From Oxalobacteraceae bacterium (lineage in GTDB: Bacteria > Pseudomonadota > Gammaproteobacteria > Burkholderiales > Burkholderiaceae_D): a DNA stretch of 62,659 nucleotides. The notes under the pieces are model-generated. The model was not told the origin of the DNA, searched no databases, and saw nothing but the letters and a program-made list of their open reading frames with translations. The first letter of the stretch is position 1. The number at the start of each line of letters is the position of its first letter. Shown here piece after piece: positions 35,242 through 45,407 of the stretch. The translations under genes were made by a program, and so were the position numbers. The DNA is taken from positions 1 through 62,659 of the forward strand of contig CANFLV010000022.1 of the NCBI GenBank assembly GCA_947448025.1, read 5' to 3'.

Positions 35242-38097
35242 ATGATGCAGCAATCCCTCTCCAATTCATACCTGTTTGGAGGCAATGCTCCGTACGTTGA
35301 AGAACTGTACGAAGCCTACCTCGACAATCCTGGCTCCGTGCCTGATAACTGGCGCGCGTATTTCGACGCCATGCAGCACGTGCCTGCGGTCGATGGCTCC
35401 AGCAAGCCCGATGTTGCCCACGCTCCTGTCATCGCGTCCTTCGCTGAACGCGCAAAACAAGGTCCTATCCGTACCGTCAGTGCTTCGGCTGATGCTGAAA
35501 TGGGCCGCAAACGCGTCGCTGTCACGCAGCTGATCGCCGCCTACCGTTTCCTCGGTACCCGTTGGGCCAATCTCGATCCACTGCAGCGCCAGGAACGTCC
35601 GGCCATTGCTGAACTCGAGCCCAGCTTTTATGGTTTCACTGATGCTGACATGGATACCGTGTTCAACATCAGCAATACCTATTTCGGTACAGAGACCGCG
35701 ACACTGCGCGACCTGACCAATGCGCTGCGTGACACCTATTGCCGCTCGATCGGCGTGGAATTCATGTACGTCACCGATCCCGTGCAAAAGCGCTGGATGC
35801 AGGAAAAGATGGAGTCGACACGTTCGGTGCCGAGCTTCACTGCAGAAAAGAAAAAACACATCCTCGACCGTCTGACTGCATCCGAAGGCCTGGAGCGCTA
35901 CCTGCACACGAAATACGTGGGTCAGAAGCGCTTCTCGCTCGAAGGTGGCGAAAGTTTCATCGCCTCCCTGGATGAAACCATCCAGCGCGCCGGTGAAAAA
36001 GGCGTTCAGGAAATCGTCATCGGCATGGCCCATCGCGGCCGTTTGAACGTGCTCGTGAACATCCTCGGCAAGACGCCGCAGGAACTGTTCTCCGAGTTCG
36101 AAGGTAAGCATGGCGACGATCTGCCAGCCGGCGACGTCAAATACCATCAAGGCTTCTCGTCGGACATCTCGACAGCCGGCGGACCAGTGCATCTGTCGCT
36201 GGCCTTCAATCCATCCCACCTTGAAATCGTCAATCCGGTCGTCGAGGGTTCATGCAAGGCGCGTATGGATAGACGCGGCGACAAGGATGGCTCGCAAGTC
36301 CTGCCGATTCTGGTCCACGGTGATGCCGCTTTCGCCGGCCAGGGCGTCGTGATGGAAACGCTGAACCTGGCGCAGACACGCGGCTACGGTACTGGTGGCA
36401 CAGTCCATATCGTCATCAATAACCAGATCGGCTTCACGACGTCTGATCCACGCGATTCACGCTCGACCCTGTATTGCTCGGACGTCGTCAAGATGATCGA
36501 AGCACCGGTCTTGCACGTCAATGGTGATGATCCTGAAGCGGTCGTGTTCGCGACCCAGATCGCGCTCGACTACCGTGTCGAGTTCAAGAAGGACATCGTG
36601 GTCGACATCGTTTGCTTCCGCAAGCTCGGCCACAATGAGCAGGACACACCAGCGCTGACGCAGCCGCTGATGTACAAGAAGATTGGCAAGCATCCGGGTA
36701 CGCGCAAGCTCTACGCCGACAAGCTCGAAGCGCAGGGCACGATTCCCGCCGAAGGTGGCGACGCCATGGTGCGCGAATTCCGCGATGCCATGGATGCCGG
36801 CAAGCATACGCACGATCCGGTGCTGTCGAATTTCAAGAGCAAATATGCGGTAGACTGGCTGCCCTTCCTGAACCGTAAATGGACCGACGCAGCAGATACT
36901 GCCGTGCCACTGGCGGAACTGAAGCGCCTGTCGACCCGCATCACTTCGGTGCCGGAAGGCTTCAAGGTTCACCCGCTGGTCGAGACTGTACTTAGCAATC
37001 GCGCAGCGATGGGCCGTGGCGAGATGAACCTCGACTGGGGCATGGGCGAGCACCTCGCTTACGCATCGTTGGTCGCGTCGGGTTACACAATTCGTTTGAC
37101 TGGCCAGGATGCCGGTCGCGGCACTTTCGTGCATCGTCATGCAGTCTTGCATGACCAGAACCGCGAGCGTTGGGATGCCGGCAGCTACATTCCGCTGCAA
37201 AACGTCTCAGACAAACAAGCGCCGTTCACGGTCATCGATTCAGTCCTGTCCGAAGAAGCCGTGCTCGGTTTCGAATATGGTTATTCGACCGCAGAGCCAA
37301 ACACGCTGACGATCTGGGAAGCCCAGTTCGGCGACTTCGTCAATGGCGCGCAAGTCGTCATCGACCAGTTCATCAGCTCCGGCGAAGTGAAATGGGGTCG
37401 TGCTTCTGGCCTCGTGATGATGCTGCCGCACGGTTACGAAGGTCAGGGTCCTGAGCATTCGTCAGCCCGTCCTGAGCGTTTCCTGCAGCTCTGCGCAGAC
37501 AATAATATGCAAGTCGTGCAGCCAACGACGGCATCGCAGATTTTCCATCTCTTGCGGCGCCAGATGATCCGTCTGTTCCGCAAGCCGCTCGTGATCCTGA
37601 CGCCAAAGTCGCTGCTGCGTAACAAGGATGCCGGTTCACCTTTGTTGGAATTGGCAAAAGGTTCGTTCCAGACCGTTATCGGTGAAGTTGATGAGAAGAT
37701 TGATGCCAAAAAGGTCAAGCGCGTCGTCGCCTGTTCCGGCAAGGTCTATTTCGACCTCGTCAATGCACGCAAGGAGCGCGGCCAGACTGATACGGCTATC
37801 GTTCGCGTCGAGCAGTTGTATCCCTTCCCGCACAAGGCGTTTGCCGCGGAACTGAAAAAATTCCCGAACATGGTGGAATTGGTCTGGACCCAGGATGAGC
37901 CGCAAAATCAGGGCCCATGGTTCCAGATTCAGCACAACATTTTCGAGAATCTCGATGTGGGCCATAAGCTCGCCTATGCCGGTCGTCCTGCAAGCGCATC
38001 GCCTGCAGTCGGTTACTACGACAAGCATTATGCCCAGCAAAAAGCCTTGATCGACACGGCATTCTCGAAGCTCAAGGGCTTCATCCTGACCAAATAA
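35242..38097 (+). CDS. sucA: 2-oxoglutarate dehydrogenase E1 component
   Basis: 951 residues. Thiamin-diphosphate-dependent decarboxylase of the 2-oxoglutarate dehydrogenase complex. The N-terminal E2-binding segment is present ([25 protein letters not shown]). [26 protein letters not shown], and [17 protein letters not shown] are the catalytic and cofactor regions. [19 protein letters not shown] is in the C-terminal half. Two adjacent ATGs open the frame. Confidence 0.96.
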   Translation: MMQQSLSNSYLFGGNAPYVEELYEAYLDNPGSVPDNWRAYFDAMQHVPAVDGSSKPDVAHAPVIASFAERAKQGPIRTVSASADAEMGRKRVAVTQLIAAYRFLGTRWANLDPLQRQERPAIAELEPSFYGFTDADMDTVFNISNTYFGTETATLRDLTNALRDTYCRSIGVEFMYVTDPVQKRWMQEKMESTRSVPSFTAEKKKHILDRLTASEGLERYLHTKYVGQKRFSLEGGESFIASLDETIQRAGEKGVQEIVIGMAHRGRLNVLVNILGKTPQELFSEFEGKHGDDLPAGDVKYHQGFSSDISTAGGPVHLSLAFNPSHLEIVNPVVEGSCKARMDRRGDKDGSQVLPILVHGDAAFAGQGVVMETLNLAQTRGYGTGGTVHIVINNQIGFTTSDPRDSRSTLYCSDVVKMIEAPVLHVNGDDPEAVVFATQIALDYRVEFKKDIVVDIVCFRKLGHNEQDTPALTQPLMYKKIGKHPGTRKLYADKLEAQGTIPAEGGDAMVREFRDAMDAGKHTHDPVLSNFKSKYAVDWLPFLNRKWTDAADTAVPLAELKRLSTRITSVPEGFKVHPLVETVLSNRAAMGRGEMNLDWGMGEHLAYASLVASGYTIRLTGQDAGRGTFVHRHAVLHDQNRERWDAGSYIPLQNVSDKQAPFTVIDSVLSEEAVLGFEYGYSTAEPNTLTIWEAQFGDFVNGAQVVIDQFISSGEVKWGRASGLVMMLPHGYEGQGPEHSSARPERFLQLCADNNMQVVQPTTASQIFHLLRRQMIRLFRKPLVILTPKSLLRNKDAGSPLLELAKGSFQTVIGEVDEKIDAKKVKRVVACSGKVYFDLVNARKERGQTDTAIVRVEQLYPFPHKAFAAELKKFPNMVELVWTQDEPQNQGPWFQIQHNIFENLDVGHKLAYAGRPASASPAVGYYDKHYAQQKALIDTAFSKLKGFILTK

Positions 38098-38104
38098 CGA
38101 AAAG

Positions 38105-38131
38105 ACCGCACACTGGAAGCCGGTGTGCGGT
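38105..38131 (+). promoter_or_regulatory. intercistronic hairpin between sucA and sucB
   Basis: ACCGCACAC (38105-38113) and GTGTGCGGT (38123-38131) form a nine-bp stem eight bases after the sucA stop. No T-run follows. Confidence 0.65.
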
Positions 38132-38152
38132 GCATATTTACGGAGAGTTTAC

Positions 38153-39391
38153 ATGGCAATTCTTGATGTCGTAGTTCCCCAGCTGTCAGAATCCGTCGCA
38201 GAAGCGACTCTGCTGGCATGGCATAAAAAAGTCGGCGAGGCAGTCGCCCGCGACGAAAACCTGATCGATATCGAAACCGACAAAGTCGTGCTCGAACTGC
38301 CGGCACCTGCTGCTGGCGTGATCGTTGAAATCCTCAAGGCCGATGGCAGCCTAGTCGTCGCTGGCGAACTGATCGCCCGTATCGACACTGCCGCTACAGT
38401 CGGTGCCGTTGCTCCTGCAGCAGCACCAGTGGCCGCTGTTGCCGCGCCTGTCGCTGCCGCGGTCGCCGCACCAGCCAGCACCAGTATCGCCATGCCAGCC
38501 GCAGCTAAAATGCTGGCTGATAACCACATGTCCGCTGACCAGGTATCCGGTACAGGCAAAGATGGCCGCGTCACCAAAGGCGACGTGATCAACAAGCTGG
38601 AAGCCAAGCCTGCCGCAGCAGTGCCAGCGCCAGTTGCCGCCAAGCCTGCCTTGCAACAGGTCGCCACACCAGCGTCGGTCGACCTCGGTGGCCGTCCGGA
38701 GCAGCGCGTGCCGATGAGCCGCCTGCGCGCGCGTATCGCCGAGCGTCTGGTCATGTCGCAGTCGACTAACGCCATCCTGACAACGTTCAACGAAGTCAAC
38801 ATGGCGCCAGTCATGGACTTGCGTAACAAGTACAAGGACAAGTTTGAGAAAGAGCACGGCGTCAAGTTGGGCTTCATGTCTTTCTTCGTCAAGGCAGCCG
38901 TCGCCGCACTGAAAAAATACCCGATCATCAATGCCTCTGTGGACGGCAATGACATCGTCTATCACGGTTACTTTGATATCGGTATCGCAGTCGGCTCGCC
39001 ACGCGGCCTGGTCGTACCGATCATCCGCAATGCGGATCAGATGTCGATCGCCGATATCGAAAAGAAAATCGTTGAATTCGGTAACAAGGCCAAGGACGGC
39101 AAGCTCACGCTCGACGACCTGACCGGCGGTACTTTCTCGATTTCGAACGGCGGTACTTTCGGTTCGATGCTGTCGACACCGATCATCAACCCACCACAGT
39201 CAGCCATCCTCGGCGTGCATGCAACGAAAGACCGCGCTGTCGTCGAAAACGGCCAGATCGTGATTCGCCCGATGAACTACCTCGCGATGTCTTACGATCA
39301 CCGCATCATCGATGGTCGCGAAGCGGTCCTCGGCCTGGTGACGATGAAGGAAGCCCTCGAAGATCCAGCGCGTCTCTTGCTCGATCTGTAA
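38153..39391 (+). CDS. sucB: 2-oxoglutarate dehydrogenase E2 (dihydrolipoyl succinyltransferase)
   Basis: 412 residues. An N-terminal lipoyl domain carries the lipoylated Lys in [12 protein letters not shown]. An Ala/Pro linker follows, then an E3-binding domain ([32 protein letters not shown]) and the catalytic domain with [20 protein letters not shown] precedes the ATG at 38153; the frame from 38123 is rejected. The core of the complex hands succinyl groups to CoA. Confidence 0.95.
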   Translation: MAILDVVVPQLSESVAEATLLAWHKKVGEAVARDENLIDIETDKVVLELPAPAAGVIVEILKADGSLVVAGELIARIDTAATVGAVAPAAAPVAAVAAPVAAAVAAPASTSIAMPAAAKMLADNHMSADQVSGTGKDGRVTKGDVINKLEAKPAAAVPAPVAAKPALQQVATPASVDLGGRPEQRVPMSRLRARIAERLVMSQSTNAILTTFNEVNMAPVMDLRNKYKDKFEKEHGVKLGFMSFFVKAAVAALKKYPIINASVDGNDIVYHGYFDIGIAVGSPRGLVVPIIRNADQMSIADIEKKIVEFGNKAKDGKLTLDDLTGGTFSISNGGTFGSMLSTPIINPPQSAILGVHATKDRAVVENGQIVIRPMNYLAMSYDHRIIDGREAVLGLVTMKEALEDPARLLLDL

Positions 39392-39407
39392 AAATGTCGT
39401 GAATCAG

Positions 39408-39456
39408 AAAAGACCGTCCCATGCCCTTCAGTGAGAGCGGCAGGACGGTCTTTTTT
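39408..39456 (+). terminator. terminator-like hairpin between sucB and lpd
   Basis: AAAGACCGTCC (39408-39418) pairs with GGACGGTCTTT (39443-39453) and runs into a T-run. It ends 22 bases before the lpd start. Partial termination would lower E3 relative to E1 and E2. Confidence 0.8.
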
Positions 39457-39477
39457 GTCAAATAAGGATAAGTAAAA

Positions 39478-40905
39478 ATGTCGAAAAGTTTTGATGTCGT
39501 CGTCATCGGCGGCGGTCCTGGTGGCTATATTGCCGCAATCCGTGCAGCCCAATTGGGCTTTACCGTCGCCTGTATCGATGAATGGAAAAATGACAAGGGC
39601 GGCCCAGCCCCAGGCGGTACTTGCACCAACGTCGGCTGCATTCCATCGAAAGCCTTGCTGCAATCGTCGGAGCACTACGAGCACGCCGGCCATGCCTTCG
39701 CCGAGCACGGTATTGACGTGAAGGGCCTGTCCCTGAACTTGGGTCAGATGCTCAAGCGCAAAGACACCGTTGTCAAACAAAACAATGACGGCATTCTTTA
39801 CCTGTTCAAGAAAAACAAGGTCAGCTTTTTCCATGGCCGCGGCTCGTTTGCGCAAGCTGCTGCCGGCGGCTACGAGATTCAGGTCACTGGCACTGCGAGT
39901 GAAGTCATCAGCGCCAAACATGTCGTTATTGCGACTGGCTCGAACGCGCGCGCCTTGCCGGGCGCCGCCTTTGATGAAAAGCTGATCCTGTCGAACACGG
40001 GTGCACTGGCCATCGAGTCCGTGCCGAAGAAACTCGGCGTCATCGGCGCCGGCGTGATCGGTCTGGAAATGGGCAGCGTCTGGCGTCGCCTCGGTTCCGA
40101 AGTGACTGTACTCGAAGCCTTGCCGACTTTCCTCGGTGCGGTCGATGAACAGATCGCCAAAGAAGCGCATAAGCTGATGAGCAAGCAAGGTTTGGGCATC
40201 AATCTGGGCGTCAAGATCGGCGCGATCACGCCATCGAAAAAAGATGTCACAGTCGAGTACGTCGATGCTGCCGGTGCTGCGCATAAAGCCGTCTTTGACA
40301 AGCTGATCATCTCCATCGGTCGCGTACCCAACACGATTGGCCTGAATGCTGAAGCGGTCGGCTTGAAACTCGACGAGCGCGGCTTCATTGCCGTTGATGG
40401 TGACTGCAAAACCAGCCTGCCAAATGTCTGGGCAGTTGGCGACGTGGTGCGCGGCCCGATGCTGGCGCACAAGGCGGAAGAAGAGGGCGTCGCAGTCGCC
40501 GAGCGTATCGCCGGCCAGCATGGCCATGTCAACTTCAACACGATTCCTTGGGTCATCTACACTTCACCGGAAATCGCGTGGGTCGGCAAGACCGAGCAGC
40601 AGTTGAAGGCCGAAGGCGTGGCTTACAAGGCCGGTACTTTCCCGTTTCTGGCGAATGGTCGCGCGCGCGCGCTCGGCGATACGTCCGGCATGGTGAAGTT
40701 TTTGGCCGATGCGAAGTCCGATGAAATCCTCGGCGTGCATATCGTCGGTCCGATGGCGTCTGAATTGATTTCGGAAGCCGTCGTAGCGATGGAATTCCGC
40801 GCATCAGCTGAAGACATCGCGCGTATCTGCCATGCGCATCCCTCCTTGTCGGAAGCGACCAAGGAAGCGGCCTTGGCCGTGGATAAGCGGGCCTTGAACT
40901 TCTGA
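39478..40905 (+). CDS. lpdA: dihydrolipoyl dehydrogenase (E3)
   Basis: 475 residues. Reoxidises the lipoyl group using FAD and NAD. The FAD site GGGPGGYIAAIRAAQLG, the redox disulfide GGTCTNVGCIPSK, the NAD-binding GAGVIGLEMGSVW and the C-terminal HAHPSLSEA with the catalytic His are intact. It completes the oxoglutarate dehydrogenase gene set. Confidence 0.96.
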   Translation: MSKSFDVVVIGGGPGGYIAAIRAAQLGFTVACIDEWKNDKGGPAPGGTCTNVGCIPSKALLQSSEHYEHAGHAFAEHGIDVKGLSLNLGQMLKRKDTVVKQNNDGILYLFKKNKVSFFHGRGSFAQAAAGGYEIQVTGTASEVISAKHVVIATGSNARALPGAAFDEKLILSNTGALAIESVPKKLGVIGAGVIGLEMGSVWRRLGSEVTVLEALPTFLGAVDEQIAKEAHKLMSKQGLGINLGVKIGAITPSKKDVTVEYVDAAGAAHKAVFDKLIISIGRVPNTIGLNAEAVGLKLDERGFIAVDGDCKTSLPNVWAVGDVVRGPMLAHKAEEEGVAVAERIAGQHGHVNFNTIPWVIYTSPEIAWVGKTEQQLKAEGVAYKAGTFPFLANGRARALGDTSGMVKFLADAKSDEILGVHIVGPMASELISEAVVAMEFRASAEDIARICHAHPSLSEATKEAALAVDKRALNF

Positions 40906-40996
40906 GGAGCTCACTTGATCGCGTCCTTCCTCTGCTTGGGGATGGACGGCCGATCTGTTCTTTAGTGGTTTGTATCAGGAATTAAAAAGGTGAAAG

Positions 40997-41026
40997 AAAC
41001 AGGGCGAGACTAGTCTCGCCCTGTTT
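40997..41026 (+). terminator. terminator after lpd
   Basis: A fully palindromic stretch (AAACAGGGCGAGAC and its complement), with a TTTTC tail. It closes the TCA island before zapE. Confidence 0.75.
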
Positions 41027-41071
41027 TCATGTTGAATGCAGCAAAATAAAAAGAGAGCCGTTTTGGACAAG

Positions 41072-42169
41072 ATGAATGTCACCGCGTTTTACCAGCATGC
41101 CTTGCAAGAGCGCGGCTTTCAGTCTGACCCGGCGCAATTTCGTGCGGTCGAACGTTTGCAGCAGACCTATGATGAATGGGTGTCCTACAAATCGCATCGC
41201 TCGAGTACCTTCCGGCGCTTGATCAATCGGCCCGAAGTGCCGCGTGGCCTTTACCTCTGGGGAGGGGTGGGACGCGGCAAATCGTTTTTGATGGATAGCT
41301 TTTATTCAGTCGTACCCTTGCATCGGAAGACCCGCGTCCATTTCCATGAATTCATGCGCAGCGTGCATCGCCAGCTCGATGACTGCAAGGGTATCGCCAA
41401 TCCGCTCGATGAGGTCGGCCGCAGGATTGCCAAGAAATATCGGCTCATCTGCTTCGATGAGTTCCATGTCTCCGACATTGCCGATGCAATGGTGTTGTAT
41501 AACCTGTTGCGCGTCTTGTTTGAACATGGTGTGTCATTCGTCATGACCTCGAACTACGCACCGGATACGCTGTATCCGGATGGCTTGCATCGCGACCGCA
41601 TGCTGCCGGCGATCGCGCTCTTGAAGGACAAGCTGACGGTGATGAATGTTGATGCCGGCATCGATTACCGTAAGCGCTCACTTGAACAAGTCGATGCCTA
41701 TCACTCGCCTTTGGGCGCGACGGCTGATCAAGCCTTGCGCGACGCCTTTGCGCGCATTGCCGAGACCGCCGACGAAGACCCGCGCGTGGACATCGAAGCG
41801 CGTGAAATCCGCAGCCTGCGCCGTGCTGGTGGCGTGATCTGGTTTGATTTTGCAACCCTGTGCGGCGGTCCGCGTTCGCAGAATGATTATCTTGAAATCG
41901 CCAGCCGCTTTCACACTGTGATCCTGTCAGGGATACCGCAGATGTCGGCTGGCATGGCCTCGGAAGCGCGGCGCTTTACCTGGCTCATTGACGTGTTTTA
42001 CGATCACAAGGTGAAGCTGCTGATGTCGGCGGAAGTCCCTCCCGAGGATCTCTACACACAGGGTCAACTGGCCAATGAATTCCATCGCACGGTTTCGCGT
42101 ATCATCGAAATGCAGTCCAGCGAATACATGCTAAGCGAGCGACGTGATGTCGCCGGCGGCATAGGCTGA
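41072..42169 (+). CDS. zapE: cell division ATPase ZapE (AFG1-like)
   Basis: About 365 residues. An AFG1-family P-loop ATPase that associates with the divisome in E. coli. Walker A is LYLWGGVGRGKSFLMD. Walker B is LICFDEFHVSDIADAM. RVHFHEFMRSVH, SNYAPDTLYPDGLHRDRMLPAI and RFTWLIDVFYDHKVKL are family signatures. I take ATG 41072 (MNVTAFYQHAL); 41036 lies in the preceding terminator tail, and a TTG at 41063 is possible. Confidence 0.92.
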   Translation: MNVTAFYQHALQERGFQSDPAQFRAVERLQQTYDEWVSYKSHRSSTFRRLINRPEVPRGLYLWGGVGRGKSFLMDSFYSVVPLHRKTRVHFHEFMRSVHRQLDDCKGIANPLDEVGRRIAKKYRLICFDEFHVSDIADAMVLYNLLRVLFEHGVSFVMTSNYAPDTLYPDGLHRDRMLPAIALLKDKLTVMNVDAGIDYRKRSLEQVDAYHSPLGATADQALRDAFARIAETADEDPRVDIEAREIRSLRRAGGVIWFDFATLCGGPRSQNDYLEIASRFHTVILSGIPQMSAGMASEARRFTWLIDVFYDHKVKLLMSAEVPPEDLYTQGQLANEFHRTVSRIIEMQSSEYMLSERRDVAGGIG

Positions 42170-42182
42170 GGGAGACTAGTTC

Positions 42183-42764
42183 ATGCGGCGTGATTCAATT
42201 TTTACTCTGGTGCGCATTGCCTGTGCTGGCGCTGTCTTGTGTGTTTCCCTGGCACAGGCGCAGACGGGCTTGTCTATCGCCGATCATTTTCCAGCAGGAT
42301 CGATTAACAGCGTCGAGCAAGCAGACCGCGCCTTGAAAGAGGCCGCCGCCGCACGTGCCGGGATCGAAGCATCCTATTCGGCAGGAAAGGCAGACTGCTA
42401 TCCCGCCTTCTTCACGACCGCCTGCCTTGACAAGGTGGCCGAGCAAAGGCGTACCGCGCTGGCCAGCCTGCGGCCAATAGAAATCGAAGCCGAAATCTTC
42501 AAGCGCCGCGCGCGCGTCATCGCGCGTGATAACGACCTCGCGGAGCGGGAGCGCAATGCACAGGAAGAGGAACGGGCGAGGATGGCCAACGCCACGCCGG
42601 CAGTGGAAAAGTCGGGCAAGCCGGACTCCCCGCCGACCTTGACGGATCAGCTCGCAGAACAGAAAAGGCGCGAGGACAATATCCGTGCCTATGAAAAGAA
42701 GCAGCTCGATGCCTCCATCCGCTTGCGCGAGCGGGATGCAAAGAATGCCCCCAAGCCGAATTAA
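42183..42764 (+). CDS. hypothetical secreted charged coiled-coil protein
   Basis: 193 residues. A signal peptide (ending SLAQA-QT) precedes a region with paired cysteines (DCYPAFFTTACLDK). A long charged helix follows (RRARVIARDNDLAERERNAQEEERARM) and then a second (LAEQKRREDNIRAYEKKQLDASIRLRERDAK). I recognise no named family. Periplasmic location is inferred. It starts 13 bases after zapE. Confidence 0.72.
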   Translation: MRRDSIFTLVRIACAGAVLCVSLAQAQTGLSIADHFPAGSINSVEQADRALKEAAAARAGIEASYSAGKADCYPAFFTTACLDKVAEQRRTALASLRPIEIEAEIFKRRARVIARDNDLAERERNAQEEERARMANATPAVEKSGKPDSPPTLTDQLAEQKRREDNIRAYEKKQLDASIRLRERDAKNAPKPN

Positions 42765-42944
42765 GCGCACGCATATTAGTGCAATAACAGGTGCCTCCCT
42801 TGGCGCTGGGCCCGCACTCGATTACACTGCAAACCAGCAAGCGAAAACCTGCGCAGCGCATTGCGAAAAGTGTATGCTTTGACGCTGGTTCCGGATGCAC
42901 TGCGCCCGGGCAAGACAATTGATGTGTCCCCTCTGAAAATGACC

Positions 42945-43145
42945 ATGAGTTCACCACAAGATATCCAGCGCCGCCTGATCGAACTCGAAGTCGAGCACCG
43001 TGACCTCGATGCCGTCATCGACGCCCTGATCCGCGATTTGCATCCGGATGAACTGCAACTGCGTCGCCTCAAGAAGCGTAAATTGCAGCTCAAGGATCAC
43101 ATGACCCTGCTGCGCATGCAGCTCATTCCCGATATCCCGGCGTGA
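42945..43145 (+). CDS. YdcH/DUF465-family small protein
   Basis: About 66 residues, matching DUF465. The helical hairpin IQRRLIELEVEHRDLDAVIDAL is followed by the signature LRRLKKRKLQLKDHM. Function is unknown. A longer frame opens at 42861, but family length favours a start at 42939 or 42945. Confidence 0.75.
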   Translation: MSSPQDIQRRLIELEVEHRDLDAVIDALIRDLHPDELQLRRLKKRKLQLKDHMTLLRMQLIPDIPA

Positions 43146-43167
43146 TGGTTCGCCGCATCATCCTGCA

Positions 43168-45213
43168 ATGCCTGCGCGCCAAGCCGCGTATAACAAGAAT
43201 CACCAGAGTTTTATTTTGACTGAGCAGATACCCGTTTTACCCCCTTCCGGCGAACACGATAGCGAGATCGAGGCGCTGTTTGACGCCGGCGGTCCACTCG
43301 GTCAGGCAATCGGCGGTTATCGTCCGCGCGCGGCGCAAACGAATATGGCCAAGGCCATCGGCCAGGCGATTTCCGGCCAGACGTCCCTGATCGCCGAGGC
43401 GGGTACCGGTACCGGCAAGACGTATGCGTATCTTGTTCCTGCGCTGCTATGGGGTGGCAAGGTCATCATCTCGACCGGCACGAAGAACCTGCAAGACCAA
43501 ATCTTCCTGCGTGATATCCCGACTGTACGCAAAGCCTTGAAAGCGCCTGTCTCGGTGGCTTTGCTCAAAGGCCGCTCGAATTACGTCTGTCATTTCCATC
43601 TCGAACGCACGCTGCAGAATGGCCGCCTGACCTCGAAGGACGACGTCGGCTATTTGCGTGAGATTTCGCGCTTCATGAAGACCACGGCCACAGGCGACAA
43701 GGCTGAACTGACCAAGGTGCCAGAGACCGCGCTGATCTGGAATCTCGTTACTTCGACGCGCGATACCTGCTTCGGCGCTGAGTGCCAGTACTATCAGGAT
43801 TGCTTTGTGATGAAGGCGCGCAAGGAAGCCCAGCAAGCCGATGTCGTGGTCGTTAATCATCATCTGTTCTTTGCCGACGTGGCGCTGAAAGATACAGGCG
43901 TGGCGGAATTGCTGCCGTCGGCGAACACCGTGATCTTCGACGAGGCGCATCAGTTGCCGGACACGGCGACGCTGTTTTTCGGTGAGACGATGTCGACTTC
44001 GCAAATCATCGAGCTGTGTCGCGATGTGCTCGCAGAAGGTTTGTCACATGCGCGCGATGGCGCCGACTGGGCCAAGGTCGTCAGCCCCGTTGAGAAAGCT
44101 GCGCGCGATTTGCGCCTGACTTTTTCGCAGGATTCGATCAGGCTGGCGGTGAACCAGATCGCCGAGTCGAGCACTTTCTTTCCAGCGTTGCAAACGCTGG
44201 AAAAGGCCATGGACTCAATGCAGCTGGTCCTCGACAAACAGGCCGAGCGCGCCGAAACGATCGAGCAATGCCGTGTGCGCACGATTGAGCTCAGCGGGCA
44301 ATTGGCGGCGTGGACCGCGGCCAGCAAACTGGGTGCTGCCAAGGACGGCGAAGAAGATCAGGTCTTGTGGGTTGAGGCTTTTTCGGCCTCGGTGCAATTA
44401 CATCGTACGCCGCTGTCGATTGCACCGATCTTCAGCAAACAGCGCGAAGGAAGCTCGCGCGCCTGGATTTTTACCTCGGCCACGCTGGCGGTGAAAAACG
44501 ACTTCACGCATTACACTTCGCAAATGGGCCTGGCCGATGAAATCGCCTATACCTGGCCGAGTCCCTTCGATTACGAGAAGCAGGGCTTGCTGTATGTGCC
44601 GACTGGGCTGCCGCAGCCGAATTCGTTTGAGTACACGGATGCGGTGATCGATGCAGCTTTGCCGGCGATAGAGGCATCCGGCGGCAGGGCATTTTTCCTG
44701 TGCACGACCTTGCGCGCCGTGAATCGTGCCGCCGAACGTTTTCGTGACGAGTTTGCCAAACGCGGCTTGAATTATCCCTTGATGGTGCAGGGCGAAGCAG
44801 GGCGCACAGAATTACTCGACCGCTTCCGTGCCGCCGGCAATGCGGTGCTGATCGGTAGCCAAAGCTTCTGGGAAGGCGTGGACGTGCGCGGTGAAGCGCT
44901 GTCGCTGGTGATCATCGACAAACTGCCTTTCGCGCCGCCTGACGATCCTGTGCTGGCTGCGCGTATCGGTGCGCTGGAGCGGCGCGGCTTGAACGGTTTC
45001 ATGCATCATCAGCTGCCGGAAGCCGTAATCAATCTGAAGCAGGGCGCGGGACGATTGATCCGCGATGAAAACGACCGTGGCGTGCTGATGCTGTGCGATC
45101 CGCGCGTGATCAGCAAGCCCTATGGCAAACGCATCTGGCAAAGTTTGCCGCCGTTTAAGCGGACGCGCGAGTTGGCTGAGGTGCAGGCGTTTTTTGCGGA
45201 CTTGAAAAAGTAG
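43168..45213 (+). CDS. ATP-dependent helicase, DinG/YoaA (XPD-like) family
   Basis: 681 residues, superfamily 2 Fe-S helicase. Walker A is AEAGTGTGKTYAYLVPALL. The four Fe-S cysteines are seen as YVCHF and CFGAECQYYQDC. The DEAH box is VIFDEAHQLPDTA. The C-terminal motifs are GSQSFWEGVDVRGEALSLVIIDKLPF and QGAGRLIRDENDRGV. It probably unwinds structured or damaged DNA. The start could be ATG 43168 or TTG 43216. Confidence 0.9.
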   Translation: MPARQAAYNKNHQSFILTEQIPVLPPSGEHDSEIEALFDAGGPLGQAIGGYRPRAAQTNMAKAIGQAISGQTSLIAEAGTGTGKTYAYLVPALLWGGKVIISTGTKNLQDQIFLRDIPTVRKALKAPVSVALLKGRSNYVCHFHLERTLQNGRLTSKDDVGYLREISRFMKTTATGDKAELTKVPETALIWNLVTSTRDTCFGAECQYYQDCFVMKARKEAQQADVVVVNHHLFFADVALKDTGVAELLPSANTVIFDEAHQLPDTATLFFGETMSTSQIIELCRDVLAEGLSHARDGADWAKVVSPVEKAARDLRLTFSQDSIRLAVNQIAESSTFFPALQTLEKAMDSMQLVLDKQAERAETIEQCRVRTIELSGQLAAWTAASKLGAAKDGEEDQVLWVEAFSASVQLHRTPLSIAPIFSKQREGSSRAWIFTSATLAVKNDFTHYTSQMGLADEIAYTWPSPFDYEKQGLLYVPTGLPQPNSFEYTDAVIDAALPAIEASGGRAFFLCTTLRAVNRAAERFRDEFAKRGLNYPLMVQGEAGRTELLDRFRAAGNAVLIGSQSFWEGVDVRGEALSLVIIDKLPFAPPDDPVLAARIGALERRGLNGFMHHQLPEAVINLKQGAGRLIRDENDRGVLMLCDPRVISKPYGKRIWQSLPPFKRTRELAEVQAFFADLKK

Positions 45214-45261
45214 ATGGTGGCGATTTATTTGATGTGATTTTTGGGTCGGAGATGGCGCAGT

Positions 45262-45336
45262 CCGGGTCCGGCACAGGGCAGCCCACCGGGTCATAGACCC
45301 GACCCTGAATGGTGGGCAACCCTGTGCCGGACCCGG
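45262..45336. repeat. 75-bp palindromic element, copy A
   Basis: Outer arms GGGTCCGGCACAG and CTGTGCCGGACCC enclose CCCACC/GGTGGG arms and an inner GGGTC/GACCC hairpin. Its reverse complement matches copy B at 51601 over the full length with roughly a dozen differences. It lies between the convergent dinG-type helicase and quinone oxidoreductase genes. Confidence 0.9.
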
Positions 45337-45407
45337 CCTGCTTTGTGCTGTCGATGGCGCATCCAAAGACTTGTTAAACCGGCCTGTTTGATTTGTCAGG
45401 ATTAGTC

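Noticed and set aside
39298-40527. 409-codon minus-strand open frame over sucB/lpd
   Set aside because: Antisense to well-identified enzymes with intact motifs. The translated sequence is His/Asp/Arg-rich noise without family features.
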